The position numbers and the translations under genes were made by a program. From Gammaproteobacteria bacterium (GTDB lineage: Bacteria; Pseudomonadota; Gammaproteobacteria; Pseudomonadales; JAUIET01): DNA of 64,000 nt. The stretch spans positions 1-64,000 of the forward strand of contig JAUIHW010000013.1 in assembly GCA_030431775.1 (NCBI GenBank), read 5' to 3'. Shown here piece by piece: positions 42,296-50,781 of the stretch (position 1 is the stretch's first letter; each line of letters opens with the position of its first letter). Under the pieces are notes generated by a model. That model was not told the origin of the DNA, did not search any database, and saw only the letters and a list, made by a program, of their open reading frames with translations.

Positions 42296-43546
42296 CTATC
42301 CAGTTTCAGCATCAAACTGAATGGGCATCGCTTTTATGGTGTTCACAAAATACGAACGCATGTAGGTCACCTCTCCGCTAAAACGCGGGTTGCGCAGCCT
42401 CGGGATGAGCTCCTCAAAAATCACCCTTAACTCGAGGCGGGCCAGGTTCATGCCCAGACAAAAGTGCTCACCAATTCCAAAACTGCGAATTTCCTGGCGT
42501 AGTTTGGGAAGGCGTTTGTGCCGGTGAATATCAAACTGCATGGCGTCATCACCGTAGGCATGCTCGTCGTGGTTGACCGCATGATAATGCAAAATCACCT
42601 TGTCGCCTTTTTTCACTCGCTGGCCAAAAATATCCATATCCTGCATGGCGGTACGGCGCATGGCGATAAACGCCGTGTTATAGCGCAGAATTTCCTCGAT
42701 GGCCTGCGGTATGTCTTCGGGGTGCGCAACCAGGTGTTCAAGCTGCTCAGGGTGCTCGACCAACAAACGCATACCATGCGAGGTGACAGTCCGGGTGCTT
42801 TCATTGCCACCGACCATAATCAGTATAAACATCCAGGCAAACATGTCCTCCGAGATCGGCTGGCCATCCACGTCGGCTTCCAGCATGGCCTGTACGACCG
42901 CACTGCTTGGGTTTTCACGCTGCTTCTTGGCCAATTCTGCCGCGTACAGCAGTACCTCGATATTCGCCTGCTGAGCCTCTTCCATCCCGCCGGGAACATC
43001 CGGGTCATCGGCAAACGCCATAATATTGGTCCAGTCGAAAAACTTCTTGCGGTCCTCAATCGGCACGCCAAGAATTTCCAGAATCGCCATCAGCGGTAGC
43101 TCTGCGGCCACCTCCTCGACAAACTCGCATTGCCCCTTACTCGCTACCCGGTCGATGATTTCGCGCGCCTTATCACGCAGCCAAGGCTCCATGGCGTTCA
43201 CCGCACGCGGCGTAAAGGCATCGCGCACCACTTTGCGGTACTTCATGTGACGCGGGGGGTCCATACTAATAATGAAGTTTTCCTTCATCATCTCCTGTTG
43301 CAACTCTTGACCGGGCTCAGGCTCCATCGGAAACGGGCCTTGCTCAGCCGACGAGAACAACTCTGGATTCTGAGAGATATAGTCCAGGGCATCTCGGCGG
43401 ACCGCAGCCCAATAAGGCACGCCGGTATTCGGGTCTTCAATTTTGACCAGCGAGCCTGCCGCGCGAATCTCTGCCAGTTTGTCGTATGGCATGCCATTCA
43501 CATAGGCATCCAGGTCCAGTAAATTCAAGTGAGGACATTGACTCAT
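42296..43546 (-). CDS. Cytochrome P450 (CYP125/CYP124-like pattern)
   Basis: A 416-residue soluble bacterial P450. The haem-binding loop is FGIGEHFCLGM with the thiolate at Cys363, the K-helix E-x-x-R is EILR at 285-288, and the I-helix is GGNEST (246-251), where the acid/alcohol pair Glu-Ser precedes Thr. DPPRHMKYRKVVRDAFTPR resembles actinobacterial CYP124/125/142 and proteobacterial relatives that hydroxylate the ends of isoprenoid and sterol side chains. It needs ferredoxin and reductase partners, not seen here. Divergent from the HsaA-like gene (about 170 bases between), it likely starts oxidation of a terpenoid or steroid. Confidence 0.92.
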   Translation of the reverse strand: MSQCPHLNLLDLDAYVNGMPYDKLAEIRAAGSLVKIEDPNTGVPYWAAVRRDALDYISQNPELFSSAEQGPFPMEPEPGQELQQEMMKENFIISMDPPRHMKYRKVVRDAFTPRAVNAMEPWLRDKAREIIDRVASKGQCEFVEEVAAELPLMAILEILGVPIEDRKKFFDWTNIMAFADDPDVPGGMEEAQQANIEVLLYAAELAKKQRENPSSAVVQAMLEADVDGQPISEDMFAWMFILIMVGGNESTRTVTSHGMRLLVEHPEQLEHLVAHPEDIPQAIEEILRYNTAFIAMRRTAMQDMDIFGQRVKKGDKVILHYHAVNHDEHAYGDDAMQFDIHRHKRLPKLRQEIRSFGIGEHFCLGMNLARLELRVIFEELIPRLRNPRFSGEVTYMRSYFVNTIKAMPIQFDAETG

Positions 43547-43718
43547 GATTACCCTGCCATGTAATTTCAGTTGCTCTGCATTACGCCGCAGGCCAGATCA
43601 TCTTGTCAACGCAGCCTGATTACGATTAGCTCAGAAAGCTCAGCACTGACCCCGAAGCCGGTTGACCATCAGGCAATTAGGTATTTAACTGCTGGCCAAT
43701 GACGTAAGGAGTATGACC

Positions 43719-44906
43719 ATGGCCAAGTCCACCAGCCCCAGCCCCGATGAACTGCTTGCCAAAGCCCGGGGGCTGCAGCCGCGATTTGCCGAGCGCTGCG
43801 CGGAAACCCGTGAGTTACGGCGGGTTCCGGAGGCCTCCATGGCGGAGCTTCAAGAGGCCGGATTCTTTCGCATAATGCAGCCCAAACGCTATGGCGGCTT
43901 CGAGATGAATCCCAAGCATTTTTACGATGTAGTCTTTGAAGTGGCGCGAGCCTGCCCCTCCACTGGCTGGGTTTTAAGCGTTGTAGGCGTGCATAACTGG
44001 CAACTCGGGCTGCTGGACGTTCAGGCTCAGGATGATGTCTGGGCTGACGACTCTTCGATTCTGATCTCTTCCTCGTACGCTCCCAAGGGCACCGCCAAAC
44101 CCGTAGATGGCGGCTACCAGTTCAGTGGACAATGGCAGTTTTCCTCGGGGTGTGACCATGCCGACTGGGTATTTGTAGGAGGTGCAATGCCGGAGGACCC
44201 CAACTTTCCCGGCGTGCCACAAATTGCTTCTTTTTTGATTCCGAAACAGGACTACGAGATCATCGATGACTGGCACACCAGTGGCCTGCAGGGTTCTGGC
44301 AGTAAATCGATTAAAGTCAATGAGGTATTTGTGCCTGCTCATCGGGTTCATACCTTCATGCAGGGCTTCACAGGGGACAATCCGGGCGCCAAGGTCAATA
44401 CCTCACCGATCTTCAAGCTACCTTTTGGTCAGGTGTTCATTCGCGCCGTATCCACCCCTTGCGTGGGCACCGCTCAGGGCGCACTGGATGCCTACTGCGA
44501 GTACAACGCAGAGCGGCGCAACAGCGTCGGCATGAAAGTCGTCGACAACCCGGCCAGCCAGCTCGCCGCGGCCAATGCGTTGGCAGCCATCAGAACCGCG
44601 CGGCTGAAAATGCACCACGCATTTGACACGCTGTTAGGGAATGTAGAACGCGGCGAGCCTTTCGCTGATCGTGACCGGGTGGAGTTTCGTCATGATTCCA
44701 CCAACTCTGTGGAAAGCCTGATACCGGTGGTGCAGGAACTATTAGCCAATTCAGGCGGCAGTGCCATCTATTTGGGCAACCGGGTCAATGAGCTGTACCA
44801 GGACATGCTGGCATTTCGTCAGCACGCGGCAAACCAGGGCTTTGGGCCGGCAGTGAATCTGGGAGCCGTGATGTTTGGAGCACCATTGCAGGATGTGTTC
44901 TGCTAG
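43719..44906 (+). CDS. Flavin-dependent monooxygenase, acyl-CoA dehydrogenase fold (HsaA-like)
   Basis: A 395-residue protein of the group D flavin monooxygenases (HsaA, HpaH, DszC-like). RVPEASMAELQEAGFFRIMQ opens the helical domain; AKPVDGGYQFSGQWQFSSGC and DWHTSGLQGSGSKSIKV are the beta-domain segments seen in HsaA, and the usual acyl-CoA dehydrogenase catalytic Glu is not evident. HsaA hydroxylates a steroid-derived phenol using reduced flavin from a partner reductase, absent here. The second ATG (43719) is spaced correctly from AAGGAG. The TAG stop at 44904-44906 is formed with the first bases of a palindromic element; without it the frame would read on. Confidence 0.87.
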   Translation: MAKSTSPSPDELLAKARGLQPRFAERCAETRELRRVPEASMAELQEAGFFRIMQPKRYGGFEMNPKHFYDVVFEVARACPSTGWVLSVVGVHNWQLGLLDVQAQDDVWADDSSILISSSYAPKGTAKPVDGGYQFSGQWQFSSGCDHADWVFVGGAMPEDPNFPGVPQIASFLIPKQDYEIIDDWHTSGLQGSGSKSIKVNEVFVPAHRVHTFMQGFTGDNPGAKVNTSPIFKLPFGQVFIRAVSTPCVGTAQGALDAYCEYNAERRNSVGMKVVDNPASQLAAANALAAIRTARLKMHHAFDTLLGNVERGEPFADRDRVEFRHDSTNSVESLIPVVQELLANSGGSAIYLGNRVNELYQDMLAFRQHAANQGFGPAVNLGAVMFGAPLQDVFC

Positions 44907-44958
44907 CATCGGCTTCTATTCGAGTGTAATTTTTGCTGCCAGGCTTTTTCGGTACTTC
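44904..44958 (+). repeat. Left outer arm of the palindromic element
   Basis: This 55-base arm pairs with 45341-45395; five mismatches (positions 12, 14, 22, 27 and 48 of the arm) and no gaps. It starts TAGCATCGGC and contains GCTGCCAGGCTTTTTC. Similarity to the right half continues, with small gaps, through the spacer up to the hairpin. Confidence 0.88.
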
Positions 44959-44974
44959 TGGATTGTGCCACTTA

Positions 44975-45120
44975 TGGGCTTCCACTCGCGGGGTTTTTGC
45001 TGCGTGACTTGCCCCCTCCGGGGTTCCCTCTATCAAAAAAATGCCTTTCGCTGAAAGTCATTTTTTCTCCTTCGGTCTGCGTCTCTTACCTTCGCAAAAG
45101 CCCCCGCGAGTGGAAGCCCA
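44975..45120 (-). repeat. Left hairpin module of the palindromic element
   Basis: Arms 44975-45000 and 45094-45120 pair over about 26 bases with one mismatch and one bulge. They enclose a 93-base core that, read on the minus strand, is about 78 percent identical over its alignable parts to the core of the right module. Within the core, AAAAAATG/CATTTTTT with CTTTC-GCT-GAAAG forms a further small hairpin (45034-45066). Confidence 0.85.
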
Positions 45121-45167
45121 GTCAGGGGACACGCCACAGGATCTACCAAATAGATGTGTCTCTCACA

Positions 45168-45323
45168 CTAAGGCTTGCGGCCAATAATGGCTTTCACGGA
45201 GGTAAAAGACGCCGGCCGAGAGAGCCAAAATGACTAGCCGCAGGCGACGGCATGTTGGTGAGTGAGGGTACCGCGGAGCGGCCAAGTCGCGCAGTGAAAG
45301 CCATTATTGGCCGCGAGCCTGAG
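45168..45323 (+). repeat. Right hairpin module of the palindromic element
   Basis: Arms 45168-45197 and 45294-45323 pair over 30 bases with two mismatches, enclosing a 96-base core. The core shares GGTAA-x-AGACGC, AAAATGACT and CAAGTC-x-CGCA with the left core, in the opposite orientation. The arm sequence itself (GCGGCCAATAATGGCTTTCAC) shows little resemblance to the left module's arms. Confidence 0.85.
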
Positions 45324-45340
45324 CTATCGGCACTCTCCTG

Positions 45341-45395
45341 GAAGTACAGAAAAAGCCTGGCAGCAAAAGTTACCCTCGAATGGCAGCCGATGCTA
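45341..45395 (-). repeat. Right outer arm of the palindromic element
   Basis: Inverted partner of 44904-44958, ending CCGATGCTA. Pairing stops exactly at the terminal TA; the flanking bases on the two sides (GTTCTGC left, TGGACACC right) are unrelated. Confidence 0.88.
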
Positions 45396-45427
45396 TGGAC
45401 ACCACGGTATTGGGCATGCCCAAGCAA

Positions 45428-46423
45428 CTAAACGTAGCCGTGCTCGCGAAACCACTGTACCGCATCCTCGATCGCCGTTTCGATCGGTGTTTGCGGTAGG
45501 CCCAGCTCATTGACCGCCTTGGACGCATCGATGTAAAAAGGTTGCAAGGTATAGCTGGTGTTTTTCACAGTGGTTGCCGGGGCGCGGCCAGTCAGCTTAG
45601 ACCAGAGTTCCATCAGGCGGGCCACACGTAACATCATCTTCGCCGATACTTCTTTGGTCGCAGCACCTTCCACTCCGGCAAGCCGGGCGATCAACTGAAT
45701 CAGATCCTTGCTTGGCATATTTGCGTCAGTGTTGCCAAGAATATAGGACTCACCAATACGGCCCTTCTCCATGGCTAACACATGCCCCATGGCAACATCG
45801 CGCACATCAACCGGACAAGCACCGCCTTCCCAATAGTTTTGCATTTTGCCCTGCAATGTTCGGATAATCATTGTACCGGTGGGGGTAGGAGCACGATCGC
45901 CCGGACCAAACGGCAGACCTGGCATCACCAGAGTAGCCGGCAGGCCATCGGCCACCAGGCCTCGCACCATTTCATGACTGATGTACTTCGACAATATGTA
46001 CTCACTGGCCCAAGGCCAGGAGTTAAACTCGGTTTCTTCGGTGGAATAATCACCGTTGCCGGGGCAGCCAATTGCGGCGATGCTGCTGGTGTAAACAACT
46101 TTCTCAATGCCTTCGCGCAATGCCGCCTTCATCAAGCTGCGGGTTCCACCAACGTTGATCTTGTAATGCAGGTCCGGATCCTTGGTCCAAATGGCGAACA
46201 GGGCTGCCAGATGGTAGATGCGATTACAGCCCTTGACGGCCGCGTGCAGGGAATCCGGCTCCAGCAGGTTACCTTCAACAAACTCGACATCCATCCCGTC
46301 CAATGGAGAACGGTCCTCACCGCGCATCACCATAACGCGCAACTGCTCACCCCGTTCAAGAGCCAGGCGCGCTACGTGGTTGCCAATAAATCCAGTCGCG
46401 CCGGTGATCAGTGTCTTGCTCAT
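45428..46423 (-). CDS. NAD-dependent epimerase/dehydratase family protein (3beta-HSD/DFR-like)
   Basis: An extended SDR of about 331 residues. TLITGATGFIGNHVARLALE is the nucleotide-binding start, IYHLAALFAIW the conserved strand, VVYTSSIAAIG the Ser segment, and SEYILSKYISHEMV the Tyr-x3-Lys pair. Overall order resembles dihydroflavonol reductase/3-beta-hydroxysteroid dehydrogenase and hopanoid-associated HpnA proteins. The ATG at 46423 overlaps the stop of the upstream SDR (ATGA), so the two are coupled; a frame extension of 13 codons upstream is inside that gene and unlikely. Probably an alcohol oxidation or keto reduction step in the same catabolic pathway. Confidence 0.88.
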   Translation of the reverse strand: MSKTLITGATGFIGNHVARLALERGEQLRVMVMRGEDRSPLDGMDVEFVEGNLLEPDSLHAAVKGCNRIYHLAALFAIWTKDPDLHYKINVGGTRSLMKAALREGIEKVVYTSSIAAIGCPGNGDYSTEETEFNSWPWASEYILSKYISHEMVRGLVADGLPATLVMPGLPFGPGDRAPTPTGTMIIRTLQGKMQNYWEGGACPVDVRDVAMGHVLAMEKGRIGESYILGNTDANMPSKDLIQLIARLAGVEGAATKEVSAKMMLRVARLMELWSKLTGRAPATTVKNTSYTLQPFYIDASKAVNELGLPQTPIETAIEDAVQWFREHGYV

Positions 46424-47220
46424 CCCACGAAACTCGAAAAGTCCGGCCCGCGCCGCAGACAATGGCCACCATCGACATTAATGCACTGACCGGTAATCCA
46501 GCGGGACTCCGGACCAATCAAAAACCGCGCCAACTGCGCAACATCTTCTGGTTGGCCGACATCATTCATCGGGGTGTTATCGATGTAGCTTTTATACACG
46601 TCACTGTCGCGGGGAATGCCGTCCATGATTTCAGTAGCAATGAAACCCGGCCGAATAGCGTTGAAGCGAATATTCTCAGCTCCATACTCGTCAGCGGCAT
46701 TGCGTATCATGGCCTCGATTCCCGCTTTCCCCGCGCAGTAGGCATGAAAAAAAGGATGGGTGATATGTCCAGCCAACGAGGACATACCCACGAACGATCC
46801 TCCGCCCGCTTTCTGAAATTCGCGAATACTGTGTTTCATGCAGAGCATGGTGCCCAGTACATTCAGGTCAAGCACGCGTTGGAATTCGGCCGTATCCACC
46901 TTGCCGTAGGGCATTGGAATACCACCGCCACCCGCATTGGCCACCACCGCGTTCAACTGACCAGTCGGCTGAGCGGCTTTTGCCACCATGGATTCCACGC
47001 TGTTTTCGTCAGTGACATCACCGATAACCCAGTGAATTTGCCCCTGGCCCTGGCAGTCCTTTGCAATGTCAGCGCTGGCATTTCGCAAACTTTCCTCGGT
47101 TCGCCCGGTGATGGTTACCGCAGCCCCCGCGCTTGCCAGCAGCTTGGCACAGGCCTTACCAATGCCGGTCCCTCCACCAGTCACCAAAACCGCCTGCCCA
47201 GCCAAAACCTCATCGGCCAT
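46420..47220 (-). CDS. Short-chain dehydrogenase/reductase
   Basis: A 266-residue classical SDR. AVLVTGGGTGIGKACAKLL is the cofactor site, NAGGG the structural motif, SFVGMSSLAGH the Ser strand, and AYCAGKAGIEAM the Tyr-x3-Lys pair; ITGQCINVDGGH is the usual C-terminal segment. An Arg after the second strand (VTITGRTEES) suggests NADP. Such SDRs include 2,4-dienoyl-CoA reductases and AtuB/AtuG of the acyclic terpene pathway; which applies is open. It is coupled to the epimerase-family gene by a four-base overlap. Confidence 0.9.
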   Translation of the reverse strand: MADEVLAGQAVLVTGGGTGIGKACAKLLASAGAAVTITGRTEESLRNASADIAKDCQGQGQIHWVIGDVTDENSVESMVAKAAQPTGQLNAVVANAGGGGIPMPYGKVDTAEFQRVLDLNVLGTMLCMKHSIREFQKAGGGSFVGMSSLAGHITHPFFHAYCAGKAGIEAMIRNAADEYGAENIRFNAIRPGFIATEIMDGIPRDSDVYKSYIDNTPMNDVGQPEDVAQLARFLIGPESRWITGQCINVDGGHCLRRGPDFSSFVG

Positions 47221-47280
47221 CGTGCTACTCCTGAAAAAAAAGAAAAGCCTAACCGAGCCAGACGGCAGCTACCATGACCA

Positions 47281-47310
47281 TATGGACAGCCGCGCCATGG
47301 ACAGCCGCGC
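47281..47310. repeat. 15-bp tandem duplication
   Basis: ATGGACAGCCGCGCC occurs twice in a row (about 47282-47311) in the 95-base gap between the SDR and the aminotransferase genes. It is intergenic and has no clear role. Confidence 0.6.
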
Positions 47311-47315
47311 CGGTT

Positions 47316-48641
47316 TTATTCGACGGAGTCCAACACCCGACCTACCGCCTCAAACATTGCATTCAGGTCGTCCGGCCGCGAGTTGAGAAACGGTGAAAAC
47401 TGCAGAATATCCATACCGTTTCGGATCACCAGGTTCTCTTCCCAGAAGCACTTTTTATGGGCCTCCAGACCGCGTTGCCCAGGCGCACCGTCCCTAGGGG
47501 CCATTTCTATCGCCCCCATCAGCCCAAAATTGCGTACGTCAATGACTTTTGGGTGCGTCGCCAGACTGTGAATGGCGTCTTCAAATACCGGCTCCAATGC
47601 ACGGGCCTGCTCGATAATCCCTTCCTCGTGGTAAACATCCAAGGCCGCCACGCCCGCGGCTGCCGCAACAGGATGACCGGAGTACGTGTAGCCATGGAAC
47701 AGCTCAACCATGTGCTCCGGACCCTCCATAAAGGTCTGATAAATGTTCTCTGTGACCAGTACCGCCCCCATCGGGACCACGCCATTGGTTAGGCCTTTGG
47801 CAGTGGTGATAATGTCGGGCATGACATCGAAACGCTCGGCCGCAAAATTCGCTCCCACCCGGCCAAACGCATTGATGACTTCATCGAATATAAGCAAAAT
47901 ACCATGCTCCGAGCATATTTGCCGAAGGCGCTGCAGATAACCATGTGGCGGTGGCAGAATCCCGGTCGAGCCGGCCACAGGCTCGACAATGACCGCAGCA
48001 ACCTTGCCCGCACCGTGAGCGGCAATAATGCTCTCCAGTTCATCGGCCAGTTCGACCCCATGCTCGGGTAAGCCCCGGGTGAAGGCATTGCGTTGCAAGT
48101 CATGAGTGTGAGGGAGGTGCTGTACACCGGGTATCAGATTGGCGAGGTAAAGATTCCGGTTGGCCGCAATGCCACCCACGGAAATGCCGCCGAAATTGAC
48201 GCCATGGTAACCACGCTCTCGTCCTACCAATACTGTTCTGTCGTTGTCGCCCCGCATTTGATGATACGCCAGCGCTATTTTCAAAGCCGTATCGGCAGAC
48301 TCGGAGCCGGAATTGGTAAAAAAGCAGCGGGTGAAGTCATCCGGTGCAAAGTCCACCAGTTTCTCAGCAAGAGTGAAGGCCTGATCATTACCCACCTGAA
48401 AGGACATCGCATAATCCAGGCTGGCCACCTGGCGCTGCACTGCTTCAACGATTTTCGGGTGACAGTGGCCGACACCGGTTGTCCACAGGCCCGAAAAACC
48501 ATCGTACAAACGCTGCCCGTTTTGTCCGTGATAATAATGTCCCTCGGCACCCACGATGACCCGCGGAGACTGTTTAAAATCCCGGTTCGAGGTAAACGCC
48601 ATCCAATGCGCCTGAATGCCCTCATTCAATGGATTTTGCAT
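47316..48641 (-). CDS. Class III PLP aminotransferase (omega-amino acid:pyruvate type)
   Basis: A 441-residue fold-type I aminotransferase. FFTNSGSESADTALKIA is the PLP phosphate site, GRERGYHGVNFGGISVGG the following loop, LLIFDEVINAFGRVG holds the PLP Asp, and the Schiff-base lysine is in TTAKGLTNGVVPMG. The N-terminal HWMAFTSNRDFKQSPR is typical of beta-alanine/omega-amino acid:pyruvate aminotransferases, which transfer an amino group to pyruvate to give a semialdehyde. GGGAG precedes the ATG by a few bases. It could feed the GabD-type dehydrogenase at 5-6.5 kb, but the two are far apart. Confidence 0.92.
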   Translation of the reverse strand: MQNPLNEGIQAHWMAFTSNRDFKQSPRVIVGAEGHYYHGQNGQRLYDGFSGLWTTGVGHCHPKIVEAVQRQVASLDYAMSFQVGNDQAFTLAEKLVDFAPDDFTRCFFTNSGSESADTALKIALAYHQMRGDNDRTVLVGRERGYHGVNFGGISVGGIAANRNLYLANLIPGVQHLPHTHDLQRNAFTRGLPEHGVELADELESIIAAHGAGKVAAVIVEPVAGSTGILPPPHGYLQRLRQICSEHGILLIFDEVINAFGRVGANFAAERFDVMPDIITTAKGLTNGVVPMGAVLVTENIYQTFMEGPEHMVELFHGYTYSGHPVAAAAGVAALDVYHEEGIIEQARALEPVFEDAIHSLATHPKVIDVRNFGLMGAIEMAPRDGAPGQRGLEAHKKCFWEENLVIRNGMDILQFSPFLNSRPDDLNAMFEAVGRVLDSVE

Positions 48642-48677
48642 AGCACTCCCTCCCTACTCTGACCGAAACAGGCGGAA

Positions 48678-48707
48678 ATTATATAGCGCCCGCAGGCCGG
48701 CTGGTAA
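48678..48707 (-). promoter_or_regulatory. Candidate sigma-70 promoter of the aminotransferase gene
   Basis: On the minus strand TTACCA (48702-48707) and TATAAT (48678-48683) are 18 bases apart, placing transcription start near 48671 and leaving a leader of about 30 bases before the aminotransferase ATG. The -10 is perfect; the -35 is a partial match. Confidence 0.45.
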
Positions 48708-48756
48708 TTTTTAGCGCCCCGCGAGCTGACTGAGATTAAATTCCGCCAGAATATGG

Positions 48757-50772
48757 CTACCCGTCACTCGCTTCTGCGCTGGCCGCGCCAACATCAAGGC
48801 GCATTAATACAGAATCTGCCGCAACCTGGCTGCCCGCGGTTTCCAGCAATTCCGCCAGCACACCATCGGCTTCAGCGACGATTTCGTAGTGCATTTTCAT
48901 CGCCTCCAATACCGCCAGTGTCTGGCCGGCACGCACTTCCTCACCCGGTGACACCCGTACCTCAAGCAGCAGACCGTGCATTGGGGCAATCACCTGGCTG
49001 GCATCACCCGCACTGGTGCTGCTGCCAGCCTTGCGGATTGCGTCTTCCAGATGAAAGCAACGTCCTTCGATATCAACATAGTGTTCAGCATCACTCATTG
49101 CATGAAAAAACACCCGGTAGGGAATACCGTCCACTTTAAGGCGGTGAATCGGGTCGGAAGACTCCAGAACTTCAACATCGATCGAAAGGCCATCACAGCT
49201 CACTTCATAATGGTGTTGGGCACGCGGAATAATATGCAAATCAAACTGCTGATTCTTCACGGTGTACTGCTTCCTCGCCATCAATGGTCTCGCATTACTC
49301 CAGTTCTTCAGCTCTGGCGACACTCCAACAGCTTTGTCCATGAACACGTGATAATCGTATTCGCAGGCCAACACCGCCGATATTGCCGCATCGCTATGCG
49401 CAAAGTCAGGGCCCATTGGTACGCCCTCTCCGAAAGCTTCAGTGATAAAAGCCGTGGTCGCCCGGGCCGCCGCAAACTCCGGATGATCCAGACAGTCCAG
49501 CAGGAACGCCTTGTTGCTGGTCGGACCAAAAAGGCAGCTGTCTCGCAACGCCGCCATCAGGCGGCGACGTGCGCTGTCACGGTCCTCACCCCAGGCAATC
49601 AGCTTGGCGACCATCGGGTCGTAGAATGGCGACACCAACTGACCGCTTTGAATGCCATCATCAATCCTTACCCCCTCACCACTGGCAGGATGCCAGAGTG
49701 CAATCTCGCCACTGGTCGGCAGAAAATCCTGTGCAGGATCTTCGGTATACAAACGCACCTCGATGGCATGCCCCTGCCATTGAATATCCTGTTGAGAGAA
49801 CCCCAGAGCTTCTCCTTGAGCCACCTGTAACTGTAAAGCGACCAAATCACGCCCGGTTATAACTTCAGTGACCGGATGCTCGACCTGTAACCGGGTGTTC
49901 ATCTCCAGAAAATAAAACTCACCGTTGGCGTCCAAAAGGAACTCAACGGTTCCAGCACCTTGGTAATTAATGCTGCGAGCCACGGTAACAGCCGCCTCAC
50001 CCATCCGCTGGCGTAATACGGGGTCGAGCACCGGGCACGGCGCCTCTTCAATTATTTTTTGATGACGCCTCTGAACTGAGCAATCGCGCTCACCCAGATA
50101 CACAGTATTTCCATGACAGTCGGCAAACACTTGAACCTCGACGTGTCTTGGCCGCACAACGGCGCGCTCGAGAATCAACTCGCCGTTACCAAATGCGTTT
50201 TCAGCCTCGGCGCGCGCCAGACGAATAGCGTTGGCCAGCTCGTCTTCATTCTCAACCAGTCGCATGCCTCGGCCGCCGCCACCCGCGGCGGCTTTGACCA
50301 TCAGTGGCAAGCCGAGCTGTCGGGCCTGATCACACAAGGCTTCGTCAGTTTGATCTCTGCCTTGATAACCCGGAATACAGGGCACAGAGGCCTCGATCAT
50401 CAGGCGCTTTGCTTCGGCTTTGTTGCCCATCGCCCGAATAGCGGTCGCGCTGGGGCCGATGAACACGAGTCCTGCCTGTTCACAGGCTTCAGCAAACTCG
50501 GCATTTTCGCTGAGGAAGCCGTAACCAGGATGAATGGCCTGGGCTCCGCTGCGTTTGGCAGCTGCGAGAATTTTATCAGCGCAAAGATAGGATTCATTGA
50601 CTGGCCCCGGACCGATCAACTCTGCGTGATCAGCAAGAGCTGGGTGTGGAGCTGACCTGTCGGCCTCTGAATACACGGCAACACTTCGATAACCCAGAGA
50701 GTTTAGGGTGCGCAACACCCGGCACGCTATTTCGCCACGGTTAGCGACCAACACTGAGGAAAACTTTGTCAT
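48757..50772 (-). CDS. atuF: Biotin-dependent acyl-CoA carboxylase alpha subunit (geranyl-/methylcrotonyl-CoA type)
   Basis: A 671-residue protein combining biotin carboxylase and biotin carrier domains. VLVANRGEIACRVLRTL opens the biotin carboxylase, AAAGGGGRGMRLV is the ATP-grasp loop, EMNTRLQVEHPVTE the active-site region, and the biotinyl lysine is in VLEAMKMHYEIV near the C-terminus. Length and partners (a beta subunit and an AtuA-type gene in the same operon) point to geranyl-CoA carboxylase AtuF more than methylcrotonyl-CoA carboxylase; sequence alone cannot separate them. It carboxylates a branched unsaturated acyl-CoA. The beta gene lies 9 bases upstream. Confidence 0.85.
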   Translation of the reverse strand: MTKFSSVLVANRGEIACRVLRTLNSLGYRSVAVYSEADRSAPHPALADHAELIGPGPVNESYLCADKILAAAKRSGAQAIHPGYGFLSENAEFAEACEQAGLVFIGPSATAIRAMGNKAEAKRLMIEASVPCIPGYQGRDQTDEALCDQARQLGLPLMVKAAAGGGGRGMRLVENEDELANAIRLARAEAENAFGNGELILERAVVRPRHVEVQVFADCHGNTVYLGERDCSVQRRHQKIIEEAPCPVLDPVLRQRMGEAAVTVARSINYQGAGTVEFLLDANGEFYFLEMNTRLQVEHPVTEVITGRDLVALQLQVAQGEALGFSQQDIQWQGHAIEVRLYTEDPAQDFLPTSGEIALWHPASGEGVRIDDGIQSGQLVSPFYDPMVAKLIAWGEDRDSARRRLMAALRDSCLFGPTSNKAFLLDCLDHPEFAAARATTAFITEAFGEGVPMGPDFAHSDAAISAVLACEYDYHVFMDKAVGVSPELKNWSNARPLMARKQYTVKNQQFDLHIIPRAQHHYEVSCDGLSIDVEVLESSDPIHRLKVDGIPYRVFFHAMSDAEHYVDIEGRCFHLEDAIRKAGSSTSAGDASQVIAPMHGLLLEVRVSPGEEVRAGQTLAVLEAMKMHYEIVAEADGVLAELLETAGSQVAADSVLMRLDVGAASAEASDG

Positions 50773-50781
50773 TTGATGTTC

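Larger units (their letters stand above)
44904..45395. mobile_element. 492-bp non-coding palindromic element, candidate MITE-like insertion
   Basis: The whole interval is an imperfect inverted duplication. Outer arms 44904-44958 and 45341-45395 are 55 bases each with 50 complementary positions. Inside each half is a long hairpin (44975-45120 and 45168-45323) whose loop sequences are homologous but inverted. The centre (45128-45160) is also palindromic (GACAC...ATCTA/TAGAT/GTGTC). The ends read TA-GCATCGG and CCGATGC-TA, consistent with a TA target duplication as made by IS630/Tc1-type transposases. No convincing gene lies inside. It sits between two convergent genes and may also end transcription from both sides. 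Confidence 0.75.

Noticed and set aside
44997-45513. Short open frames within and beside the palindromic element (for example 44997-45233 plus, 45194-45427 minus, 45307-45513 plus)
   Set aside because: They arise from the inverted repeats, have no ribosome sites or protein-like composition, and overlap hairpin stems.
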